From Acidobacteria bacterium RIFCSPLOWO2_02_FULL_61_28 (GTDB lineage: Bacteria; Acidobacteriota; Terriglobia; 2-12-FULL-54-10), in assembly GCA_001767035.1 (NCBI GenBank), contig MEKR01000127.1:1-42322 (forward strand): a stretch of DNA of 42,322 nt. Reading direction: 5' to 3'. This document shows positions 17,787 to 25,303 of the stretch, piece after piece. The position numbers and the translations under genes were made by a program. The notes beneath the pieces are model-generated. The model ran no database searches. It was not told where the DNA came from and saw only the letters and a program-made list of their open reading frames with translations. The stretch's first letter is position 1; each line of letters opens with the position of its first letter.

Positions 17787-18624
17787 GCAGTTCAGCGAAT
17801 CGCCCACTCAAATAAGGCAGGATGCAGTGTTCGTTCGTTCGTCTGTGGAACAAAGGGATGCCTTCTGGCGGGGAAAGGACCTGCCCAGCGTCGAAAAAGC
17901 TGACCTGGCCCTGAATCAAATTCTCGCCGATTTGCCTTCCGAGGAGACCCGCCGCGTCTTAGCGAATCTGGAACTGATCCACGTTCAAACCAATGACATC
18001 CTGGCCGAAGGCGGCGTACCGATCAGCCATTGTTATTTTCCTCTGGATGCTGTTGTTGCTTTAGTAGCCAACCTGGAAGAGGGAGCTACGGTCGAGGTGG
18101 GTTTGATTGGCAATGAGGGAATGGTGGGTATCCGCGTTATCCTGGGTCGCAGCACGGGAGCGTATCTCGCCGTCGTCCAAATCCCGGGGAAGTGCTTGCG
18201 AATCAAACCGGACCTTCTCAAAGCCGAGTTCAAGCGGGGCGGCGTGTTGCAAGATCGGCTCCTTCAATACGTCCGTTACATGTTGGCCCAGGTTTCCCAG
18301 ACGGCTGCCTGCAACCGCATGCACCTGCTGGAACAGCGTCTTTGCCGCTGGCTATTGAGCATTCAGGATCGCGTAAAGACCGCTGAACTACTCATCACTC
18401 ACGAGGCGATCGCTCATATGCTCGGCGCCACTCGGTCCGATGTGAGTCGCGTTGTCGGCGCCCTTGGGAAACTCGGGATTCTTCACTCCAGTCGCGGCAA
18501 GACTACAATCCTTGACAGAAAGGCCCTGGAATCCACTTCGTGTGAATGCTACTGGATCGTCCGCAACGATTATATCTACCCGCTCCGGGCCCGAAAGGCA
18601 TCGTCAGGAAAAGGAAATTTGTAA
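17785..18624 (+). CDS. Crp/Fnr-family transcriptional regulator
   Basis: Up to 279 residues. The middle (about 50-160) is a cyclic-nucleotide-binding-like beta-roll (LAEGGVPISHCYFPLDAVVAL, EVGLIGNEGMVG), followed by the dimer helix. The C-terminus has a winged helix-turn-helix (THEAIAHMLGATRSDVSRVVGALGKLGIL). The recognition helix keeps two Arg in CRP-like positions, but Ser replaces the usual Glu. The Arg and Ser of a canonical cAMP pocket are not obvious, so the signal may differ. It is divergent from the TonB receptor and upstream of the molybdoenzyme operon, with a CRP-like palindrome on each side. Start: the ATG at 17785 has no ribosome site and lies within a -10 box. The GTG at 17827, preceded by AAGGCAGGA, gives 265 residues and may be the true start. 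Confidence 0.88.
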   Translation: MQFSESPTQIRQDAVFVRSSVEQRDAFWRGKDLPSVEKADLALNQILADLPSEETRRVLANLELIHVQTNDILAEGGVPISHCYFPLDAVVALVANLEEGATVEVGLIGNEGMVGIRVILGRSTGAYLAVVQIPGKCLRIKPDLLKAEFKRGGVLQDRLLQYVRYMLAQVSQTAACNRMHLLEQRLCRWLLSIQDRVKTAELLITHEAIAHMLGATRSDVSRVVGALGKLGILHSSRGKTTILDRKALESTSCECYWIVRNDYIYPLRARKASSGKGNL

Positions 18625-18647
18625 GTGAGGTTTACTATCAGTATGAT
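18619..18647 (+). promoter_or_regulatory. Candidate promoter of the molybdoenzyme operon
   Basis: TTGTAA (18619-18624, overlapping the regulator's stop codon), a 17-bp spacer and TATGAT (18642-18647). Transcription would start near 18654, upstream of CRP-like site 2, which would then lie in the leader. Confidence 0.5.
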
Positions 18648-18703
18648 CTGGATCGCTTCCCTTCTTCGCACGGATGCCGCCGCCGTCAAACTCGGGACAC
18701 CCA

Positions 18704-18721
18704 TGTGTGCGGTATCACACA
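18704..18721. promoter_or_regulatory. CRP-like operator, site 2
   Basis: TGTGTG-CGGTAT-CACACA, a perfect 6-6-6 palindrome. Its first 16 bases match TGTGA-N6-TCACA at nine of ten fixed positions. Its last 16 align with site 1 as TGTGCG-N4-CRCACA. It is about 180 bp ahead of the Fe-S subunit start, in a non-coding stretch (18625-18900) with no other clear content. Confidence 0.6.
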
Positions 18722-18900
18722 GACAGGAATGGCCTGTTAGAGCAAAGTGGACCTCTCACAGAAGAGCCAGGCTGCGCGAGCGTTTGCAGTCGTTCCTTCC
18801 CTTTGCGCGTGGCGCCATGCGCAAGACTGGCTGAGGAAGGAAGAGTCTTCCGAAATCAAGCAGTTTTCCGAGCAGGGGTGGTATAAGGAGGGGAAATCCC

Positions 18901-19584
18901 TTGAAAGACGAAGAGAAGAAACCTACGAATGGTTCGTCCCGACGGGGCATGTCCCGGCGCAAATTCTTGAGGGGGGTTGGGGTCGGGAGCAGCGTCTTGA
19001 GCACCGGCCTTTTGGGGGGGCCACTTCTGCCGGAGGCAGAGGCGCAAGGCTCTGCGGCAAGAGCAGTCGGTCCCACGGCAGTGCCGATTGAACTGACAAT
19101 TAACGGCCAGCGGCGCAGCTTGCGGCTCGAGCCGCGGGTTACGTTGCTCGAAGCCCTTCGGGACCACCTGGAGATGACCGGGGCCAAACGAGTGTGCGAC
19201 CGATCGAGCTGCGGCGCCTGCACCGTGATTTTGAACGATATGGCCGTCTATTCTTGCTCGGTGCTGGCCATCGAGGCTCAAGGGAAGAACATCCAGACGG
19301 TCGAAGGTCTGGCTCGGGGCAGCGAGTTGCATCCCGTACAATCGGCGTTTGTCGAGCATGACGGGCAGCAATGCGGCTTCTGTACTCCCGGTTTTGTCAT
19401 GGCGGTCAAAGCCTTCCTCGACAAACATCCGAACCCGACCCCCGAGCAAATGCGCGTCGGGTTGGGCGGGAATCTGTGCCGTTGCAGCTCCTACGAAGGG
19501 ATCAGGAAAGCAGTGATGGAGGCCGCGCGAAGGCTCCCAGCCGGTCGAAACCGCGATGCTCCAGGAGGAAGACCCAATGCCTGA
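18901..19584 (+). CDS. Xanthine-dehydrogenase-family [2Fe-2S] subunit with Tat signal
   Basis: 227 residues with a TTG start at 18901, set by an excellent AAGGAGGGG upstream. Residues 18-24 (SRRKFLR) plus the hydrophobic stretch to about 48 form a twin-arginine signal. The plant-type ferredoxin cluster has C99, C104, C107 and C119. The second, helical cluster domain has C158, C161, C193 and C195. It matches the small subunits of CO dehydrogenase, isoquinoline oxidoreductase and the periplasmic aldehyde oxidoreductase PaoABC. It passes electrons from the Mo centre to FAD. The Tat signal indicates that the assembled complex is exported. Its end overlaps the large-subunit start by 8 bp. Confidence 0.93.
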   Translation: MKDEEKKPTNGSSRRGMSRRKFLRGVGVGSSVLSTGLLGGPLLPEAEAQGSAARAVGPTAVPIELTINGQRRSLRLEPRVTLLEALRDHLEMTGAKRVCDRSSCGACTVILNDMAVYSCSVLAIEAQGKNIQTVEGLARGSELHPVQSAFVEHDGQQCGFCTPGFVMAVKAFLDKHPNPTPEQMRVGLGGNLCRCSSYEGIRKAVMEAARRLPAGRNRDAPGGRPNA

Positions 19585-21709
19585 GTACAAGTGGCCAGAG
19601 CCTGGCACGACCGCACTCCTCGGCAAGCGCCTGAACCGGTTGGATGGGCCGGCCAAGGTCAGGGGAGACGCCAAGTATGCCTACGACCTGAAACGGCCGG
19701 GGATGCTCTACGCCAAGATGTTGCGCTGTCCCTATGCGCACGCCAAAATCGTCTCGATTGACACCAGCGAAGCGGAACGGCTCCCCGGCGTCGCTGCTGT
19801 GCACATTGTGCAGGGGCCGGGCACGGAGATTCACTGGGCCGATGACGATTTGGTGGCGGTGGCCGCGGTGGATGAGGGAAAGGCTGAGGACGCACTCCGG
19901 CGGATCAAGATCGAATATGAAAAGCTGCCTCATTTCGTGAACGAGCGCGATCTCTCGAAAGTCGGGGACCGGGGCCGGTCTGCTGCCGAACAGGTGGTGG
20001 GCGACCCCGACAAGGCGTTCCAGGACCCGGACGTGGTGGCGATCGAAGGAGAGTATGGCACGTCGGTAGTGACGCATTGCGCGCTGGAGTCCCACGGTCA
20101 GGTGGTCGAATGGGACGGCGAGAATGTGACCGTCTACCCCTCGACACAAGGGGTCGAGCGCTACGTCAACCAGTTTGCGGAAGCCCTGAAAGTCCCGGCG
20201 GCGAATGTGCGGGGCCTGATGCAGTACATGGGGGGCGGATTCGGCGCCAAGTTCACCGTGGACCGTTGGGGCATTGCCTGCGCACAGTTGGCCAAGAAAG
20301 CGGGCAAACCGGTCAAGCTCATGCTGGAGCGCAAGGAAGAGGTGGAAGTGGCCGGATGCCGTCCCTCTGCGTACACCCGAGTCAAGCTGGCGGCGAAACG
20401 CGACGGCACGCTGGTGGCCTGGCAGTCCGAGACGTGGGGCACCAGCGGACCCGCCGGGGGTGGCAGTCCTCCCCTCCCCTACGTCTGGACCATTCCCAAT
20501 CAGAGGAAGCGTTACATCTTGGTCCCCACGAATAACGGCCCGGCCCGCGCCTGGCGTTCTCCGAACCATCCGCAGGCCTGCTACCTGACGATGTGTCCGT
20601 TTGAGGACTTGGCGGCCAAGCTCGGGATGGACCCCTTCGATCTAGTGATGAAGAACATTTCGCTGTTGGGCGAGCGCGCGGAGCTTTACCGCCGGGAGCT
20701 GCTCAAGGCCGAAGAGTTGATGGAGTGGAAGAAGAAGTGGCATCCGCGGGGCGACCGCACGCCGGGGCCGATCAAGCGAGGTGTCGGGCTGGCGCTTCAT
20801 ACCTGGGGAGGCCGTGGGCACGACAGCAGTTGCGAGGTCACCATCCATCCCGACGGCTCCGTAGAAGTGAACATCTGCACGCAGGACCTCGGCACGGGCA
20901 CGCGCACCGCCGTAGCCATGATTGCGGCGGAGACCCTCGGTCTGCCGCTCGAGGCGATCAAACTCAACATTGGCGACACCCGCCTGCCGGACTCCGGGTC
21001 TTCGGGAGGCAGCACGACCATCGGCGGCGTCAGCGCAGCTACCCGGCGCGCGGCACTGATGGCGGCAGAACAACTCTTCAACAAAGCTGCCCCGTCCTTG
21101 GGAGCCTCGGCGGATCAGTTGGAGGCTGTCGGCGGGCAAGTCCGGGTCAAAGGCGACTCCAGCAAGAGCCTTGCTTGGAAGCAGGCCACCGCCAAGCTGG
21201 GCGTCGCGCCGATTAGGGAACTGGGCAAGCAGCCCGGGCCGGGCGAGTTGAACTCCAGCGGCGTGTGTGGAGTCCAGATGGCCGAGGTTTCCGTGGACGT
21301 CGAGACGGGGATCATTAAGGTCGCAAAAATGGTCGCCATCCAGGACTGCGGTTTGATCATTTCGATGAAGACGGCGGAAAGCCAAGTCTACGGCTCGTTA
21401 ATCATGGGCATCAGCACCGCGCTGTTTGAAGAACGAGTGGTGGACTCCGTCACCGGCCGAATGCTCAACGCCAATATGGAGTTCTACAAGCTCGCCGGCC
21501 TCGCCGACGTCGGCGAGTTGGTGGTCCACATGGTGACTGACGCAGACCAGCAACGGCGCGGCCCGATCGGGCTTGGGGAACCGCCGATGAATTCCCCGGC
21601 GGCTGCCATTGCCAATGCGGTAGCCAACGCCATTGGCGTGCGCGTCCCGACCTTGCCGCTGACCCCCGACAAGGTGCTCGCCGCCCTGGAGAAAGGAGGA
21701 ATGGCCTGA
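19577..21709 (+). CDS. Xanthine-dehydrogenase-family molybdenum-binding subunit
   Basis: 710 residues from the ATG at 19577 (AGGAGG eight bases upstream), rather than the in-frame codon at 19556. N-terminal hammerhead domain (GKRLNRLDGPAKVRGDAKYAYDL). Molybdopterin contacts: GGGFGAK at 219-225, AWRSPNH around 325-331 and GSSGGSTT at 474-481. Catalytic-type Glu668 lies in GLGEPP, the position of the base in xanthine oxidase. It hydroxylates aldehydes, purines or N-heteroaromatics with water as oxygen donor. The exact substrate is undetermined, and the canonical CO-dehydrogenase AYRCSFR loop is absent. It is translationally coupled to the small subunit and shares TGATG with the FAD subunit. Confidence 0.93.
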   Translation: MPEYKWPEPGTTALLGKRLNRLDGPAKVRGDAKYAYDLKRPGMLYAKMLRCPYAHAKIVSIDTSEAERLPGVAAVHIVQGPGTEIHWADDDLVAVAAVDEGKAEDALRRIKIEYEKLPHFVNERDLSKVGDRGRSAAEQVVGDPDKAFQDPDVVAIEGEYGTSVVTHCALESHGQVVEWDGENVTVYPSTQGVERYVNQFAEALKVPAANVRGLMQYMGGGFGAKFTVDRWGIACAQLAKKAGKPVKLMLERKEEVEVAGCRPSAYTRVKLAAKRDGTLVAWQSETWGTSGPAGGGSPPLPYVWTIPNQRKRYILVPTNNGPARAWRSPNHPQACYLTMCPFEDLAAKLGMDPFDLVMKNISLLGERAELYRRELLKAEELMEWKKKWHPRGDRTPGPIKRGVGLALHTWGGRGHDSSCEVTIHPDGSVEVNICTQDLGTGTRTAVAMIAAETLGLPLEAIKLNIGDTRLPDSGSSGGSTTIGGVSAATRRAALMAAEQLFNKAAPSLGASADQLEAVGGQVRVKGDSSKSLAWKQATAKLGVAPIRELGKQPGPGELNSSGVCGVQMAEVSVDVETGIIKVAKMVAIQDCGLIISMKTAESQVYGSLIMGISTALFEERVVDSVTGRMLNANMEFYKLAGLADVGELVVHMVTDADQQRRGPIGLGEPPMNSPAAAIANAVANAIGVRVPTLPLTPDKVLAALEKGGMA

Positions 21710-22695
21710 TGCGATCCTTTGAATATGCGGCCCCGGCCACCAAAGAGCAAGCGTTTGGGCTGCTCGGCAACCTCTGGGAGGATGCCTCGATCCTGGCCGG
21801 CGGGACCGACCTCCTCAGCTTGATGAAGGACCATGTAGTCGCGCCCCGCCGCGTGGTGGACATCAAGGGAATCGGCGAGTGGACCGGCATCCAGTACAGC
21901 GCGCGCTCCGGTCTGCGCGCGGGCGCGCTGGTCACGCTCGAACAACTCCGCGAGCACTCCCAGGCCCGGCAGGCGTATCCCGGCCTGATTCAGGCGATCG
22001 AAGGCATTACCAGCCCGCAGGTGCGCAATCGCGGCACGCTGGGAGGAGACCTCTGCCAACGGCCGCGCTGCTGGTACTTCCGCAACGGCTTCGGACTCTT
22101 GCCCAAGGACGAATCCGGCAAGCCGCTGGTCCCTGACGGCGACAACCGGTATCATGCCATTCTCGGCAATCAAGGCCCGGCGTATTTTGTGCATCCGTCG
22201 AGCCTGGCGCCTTTGCTGATTGCGCTGGGAGCCAAAGTGCGAATCGCCGGCGCGGGCGGCGCGCGCGAGGCGCCGGTGGAGCAGTTCTTTGTGATCCCGA
22301 AAGCCGAGGGAGAGCGCGAGAACGTTCTGCGGCCGAACGAGATCGTCACCGAGATTGTGATCCCCGCAGGCTCGTGGCGCACCGCCACCTACGAAGTCCG
22401 GCAGAAGGAGGCGCTCGACTGGCCGCTGGCGGCCGCGAGCGTGGCGTTGCAATTGCGAGGCGGACGTGTGGAGTCCGCACGGGTAGTGCTCGGCCACGTG
22501 GCCCCGATTCCATGGCGTGCGCCCGATGCCGAGCGGTTCCTGGCTGGGAAAGCGATCACGGAAGAGACGGCGAAGGAGGCGGGCCAGGCCGCTGCGAGCC
22601 AGGCTCGGCCGCTGAGCATGAACGCGTACAAGGTCCGGTTGGCACGGGTCGCCGTCCAGCGCGCCCTGCTGCAAGCTGCCCAAGGAGGTGCGTAA
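21709..22695 (+). CDS. Xanthine-dehydrogenase-family FAD-binding subunit
   Basis: 328 residues. The start overlaps the preceding stop by one base (TGATG). FAD motifs are ILAGGTDLL (28-36) and TSPQVRNRGTLGGDL (101-115), and a CO-dehydrogenase-FAD C-terminal domain fills about 220-328. PaoB-type homologues carry an extra [4Fe-4S] cluster in a loop after the second FAD motif. Here that loop (about 116-150) has only C116 and C121, so a normal four-Cys cluster is unlikely. It completes the small-large-medium set (order S-L-M) and would hand electrons to an unidentified acceptor. Confidence 0.92.
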   Translation: MRSFEYAAPATKEQAFGLLGNLWEDASILAGGTDLLSLMKDHVVAPRRVVDIKGIGEWTGIQYSARSGLRAGALVTLEQLREHSQARQAYPGLIQAIEGITSPQVRNRGTLGGDLCQRPRCWYFRNGFGLLPKDESGKPLVPDGDNRYHAILGNQGPAYFVHPSSLAPLLIALGAKVRIAGAGGAREAPVEQFFVIPKAEGERENVLRPNEIVTEIVIPAGSWRTATYEVRQKEALDWPLAAASVALQLRGGRVESARVVLGHVAPIPWRAPDAERFLAGKAITEETAKEAGQAAASQARPLSMNAYKVRLARVAVQRALLQAAQGGA

Positions 22696-22697
22696 CC

Positions 22698-22904
22698 ATG
22701 TATGAACTCATACCGAAGGCCGACGCGGATGTCTGCCGGTGCTTGATGTGGAAGGGCAAGCTGATCGGAGTGGAGTGGGACCCCACGGTGCCGCCCGCCA
22801 ATGACCGCAATTTCTGGTGCGTTCATACGCAGGCCTGCGTCGGCCTGGATGGACATTTTGCCGAACCGGAATTGTGCAAACCCGGCCGCTCCTGCCATGA
22901 GTAG
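22698..22904 (+). CDS. Small Cys-rich protein of the molybdoenzyme operon
   Basis: 68 residues, ATG at 22698, ribosome site AAGGAGGTG seven bases upstream and beginning inside the previous gene. The short spacing (2 bp after the preceding stop) shows that it belongs to the operon. Six Cys (13, 15, 41, 47, 60, 66) plus His42, His53 and His67 suggest metal binding. The pattern starts CRC and ends SCHE. No signal peptide or membrane segment is seen. I do not recognise a family. It may be a maturation or electron-transfer partner of the Mo enzyme, an inference from position and composition only. Confidence 0.75.
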   Translation: MYELIPKADADVCRCLMWKGKLIGVEWDPTVPPANDRNFWCVHTQACVGLDGHFAEPELCKPGRSCHE

Positions 22905-23029
22905 GCTTTCCAGCGCAGATTTCGCTTGATTCGAAATTCGCAGAACCAGCAAAATGTAAGATTGTACTGTCCGAAGGAAGGATCACTGTCATCAAGAGTA
23001 AAAAATCTTAACAGGAGAGAAACAAAGCA

Positions 23030-24286
23030 ATGGATATCAGTTTCATAGGCAAGCCGCATGAATGGGAGCCCCGGAGGCTTTACAGCCAGACCGGGGCCGA
23101 GTGGCAACAGCGCGTGAACTTTGAACGGTTGCGAAAGGACCGTTTGAAGCGGCTTCAGGACCAGATGAGCGCCAATGACTTGGGGGCGCTCGTTCTGTTT
23201 GCCGGGGCCAACATCCGTTACGCGACGGGTTCCTACCAGGGAAACTGGAAATACAACATCAACATCCGTTATGTCGTCGTGCCGAACGGCGCCGAGCCGG
23301 TGCTGTTCGAGACGGCCGGTTCCGATTTGCAGTGCGCCAAGATTGACCTCCCCTGGATGGAGGGCCGCATTCGTCCGGCCATTACGTGGCAATGGGCCGA
23401 AGGAGCCGTTCCGTACATGGCGGGCCGCATGGCCGAGAGCGTTGCCGAAGTCTTGAAAGCGCACAACCTCACCAAGGAGCGCATCGGCATTGACAACCTG
23501 GACATGCAGGCCCTGGCGGCGTTCCAGAAAACCGGTCTCAACATCGTGGACGGCTGGCCGACCATCTCGAAGGCGCGCGTCATCAAGACCCCGGACGAAA
23601 TCGAGCTGCTGAAGCAGGCCTCGAGCATCGGCGATGCCGCCATGTGGAAGATCAAATACGAGTGGCTCAAGCCCGGCGTCCGCGAGCGGGAAATCGAGTC
23701 GAAGGTGCACGAGTTTATGCTCGAGAGGGGCTGCGAAATTATCTACGACATCATCGTGGCTTCCGGAGGCAATACGAGTCCCTACCGCCGCTGGGCAACC
23801 GACAAGATGATCCGCCAGGGCGACCTGGTCATTGTGGACATCAACGCCGTGGGACCCTCGGGATACTTTATTGACTTCGTGCGTTGTTTCAAGGTGGCCG
23901 CGAAAATGACTCCAAAGGAAATTGACCTCTATCGGGAGGTCTACGATTCCATGTATGCCGGCCTGGCACACCTGCGGCCCGGCAAGACCACCGCGGATGT
24001 GGCCGGCGCCTTTCCCGAATACGACGACGATAAGTATGGAACGGTCACCCTCCAGCAGTTCGCTCACAGCATCGGTCTCACCCTCTACGAGGGCATGTGG
24101 ATGTCCCGGGCGTATTCCCTGAAGTATCCCGCCGAGATCAAAGAGAACATGTACTTCGCGATTGAAACGTTTGCCGGACATCCGGGGCTTCCGCAAACAA
24201 CCCGCTTGGAGGAAAACGTTCTGGTGACGGCAGAAGGCCCCGTGGTGTTTACGATGATGGAGCACATGGCGGAAGCGGCGAGATAG
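23030..24286 (+). CDS. M24-family metallopeptidase (Xaa-Pro peptidase/creatinase-like)
   Basis: 418 residues, ATG at 23030, AGGAGAG upstream. Residues about 30-180 are a creatinase-type N-terminal domain (ALVLFAGANIRYATGSYQG). Residues about 190-410 are the pita-bread fold with all five metal ligands: D270, D282, H346, E379 and E394 (motifs VDINAVG, FIDFVR, AHSIG, IETFAG, RLEENVLVT). Members include prolidases, aminopeptidase P and metal-free hydrolases such as creatinase. The complete ligand set favours a metalloenzyme. No signal peptide, so it is cytosolic. The next gene begins two bases after its stop. It could cleave an imported X-Pro or amide-bonded substrate delivered by the Liv-type transporter. 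Confidence 0.88.
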   Translation: MDISFIGKPHEWEPRRLYSQTGAEWQQRVNFERLRKDRLKRLQDQMSANDLGALVLFAGANIRYATGSYQGNWKYNINIRYVVVPNGAEPVLFETAGSDLQCAKIDLPWMEGRIRPAITWQWAEGAVPYMAGRMAESVAEVLKAHNLTKERIGIDNLDMQALAAFQKTGLNIVDGWPTISKARVIKTPDEIELLKQASSIGDAAMWKIKYEWLKPGVREREIESKVHEFMLERGCEIIYDIIVASGGNTSPYRRWATDKMIRQGDLVIVDINAVGPSGYFIDFVRCFKVAAKMTPKEIDLYREVYDSMYAGLAHLRPGKTTADVAGAFPEYDDDKYGTVTLQQFAHSIGLTLYEGMWMSRAYSLKYPAEIKENMYFAIETFAGHPGLPQTTRLEENVLVTAEGPVVFTMMEHMAEAAR

Positions 24287-24288
24287 CC

Positions 24289-25275
24289 ATGGACTCCCTC
24301 CTAGTAGCTGTCACCGATTCCGTCTTCCCTAACCTGGATGCCGCCCGGCGCGTGCTTTCGGCGGTCCATGCGGAAGTGCGCCTTGCCAGCCAGCCTACAC
24401 CGGAAGCCATCGTCGAAGTGGCTCGGGAGGCCGACGGAGTTCTCGTGACGTACGCCAAAGTCACGGCCGAGATGATCCGCGAGATGAAGCGCTGTCGGAT
24501 CATCTCCCGCTTCGGAATCGGCGTGGACAACGTGGACATTGCGGCGGCCACCAGCGCCGGCATTGTAGTCACGAAAGTTCCGGACTACTGCATTGATGAA
24601 GTTTCCGATCACGCCATGGCGCTTCTGCTGGCGCTGGTTCGCAAGATACCGTTTGCCAACCGGCGCGCGCATGCCGGTAAATGGGAGATGTCGGCGGTTG
24701 TGCCCATCCATCGGTTGCGAGGAACTACCCTGGGGCTGGCTGGCTTTGGGAGAATTCCGCAACTGGTTGCGCCCAAGGCACAGGCGTTTGGATTAAAGGT
24801 GATCAGTAACGACCCCTATATCCCCAAGGAAGTGATGGCGCGGGTAGGGGTCGAGTCTGTCACGTTCGAGGAGTTGTTGGAGCGCTCCGACTACATATCC
24901 GTCCATGCTCCTCTGACGCCGGAGACTCATCACTTGTTCAATGCCGATGCGTTTCGGAAAATGAAGCCAAGCGCATACCTGATCAACACGGCGCGTGGGC
25001 CGCTGGTGGACGCCCAGGCGCTGGCGGACGCGCTCGATGCAGGGCAGTTGGCCGGCGCTGCCTTGGACGTATTGTCCCAGGAACCGCCCCCGCAGGATTC
25101 GCGCCTGTTCGGCCGGGACAACGTCATCCTGACGCCACACACAGGTTTTTACTCAGAAGAATCGCTGGTGGATTTGCAGGTCAAGGCCAGCGAGGAGGTT
25201 GCGCGGGTCCTCACAGGACAGACGCCTCGCAACCCCGTCAATCCGGAAGTCTTGCAGACAGCCCGGAAATCGTAA
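24289..25275 (+). CDS. D-2-hydroxyacid dehydrogenase (phosphoglycerate-dehydrogenase-like)
   Basis: 328 residues, starting two bases after the M24 gene, so coupled translation is likely. The catalytic triad of the family is present: R236 (NTARG), E265 (SQEP) and H284 (TPHTGF). The nucleotide loop reads GLAGFGRIP (149-157); the last Gly of the usual GxGxxG is Pro, which is unusual. There is no ACT domain, so it is the short form rather than a full SerA. It should reduce a 2-oxoacid or oxidise a D-2-hydroxyacid with NAD(P). Its neighbours suggest a catabolic rather than serine-biosynthetic role. Confidence 0.88.
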   Translation: MDSLLVAVTDSVFPNLDAARRVLSAVHAEVRLASQPTPEAIVEVAREADGVLVTYAKVTAEMIREMKRCRIISRFGIGVDNVDIAAATSAGIVVTKVPDYCIDEVSDHAMALLLALVRKIPFANRRAHAGKWEMSAVVPIHRLRGTTLGLAGFGRIPQLVAPKAQAFGLKVISNDPYIPKEVMARVGVESVTFEELLERSDYISVHAPLTPETHHLFNADAFRKMKPSAYLINTARGPLVDAQALADALDAGQLAGAALDVLSQEPPPQDSRLFGRDNVILTPHTGFYSEESLVDLQVKASEEVARVLTGQTPRNPVNPEVLQTARKS

Positions 25276-25303
25276 ATTTTTCTACTTTTTGGAGGAACCG
25301 ATC

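Noticed and set aside
22374-22697. N-terminal extension giving a 176-residue version of the Cys-rich protein
   Set aside because: The extension lies in another frame of the FAD subunit and has no sensible sequence. A strong ribosome site sets the start at 22698.
22917-22940. ATTTCG / CGAAAT hairpin before the M24 gene as a terminator or operator
   Set aside because: The stem is only 6 bp, lacks a T-tract and has no matching copy elsewhere in the window.
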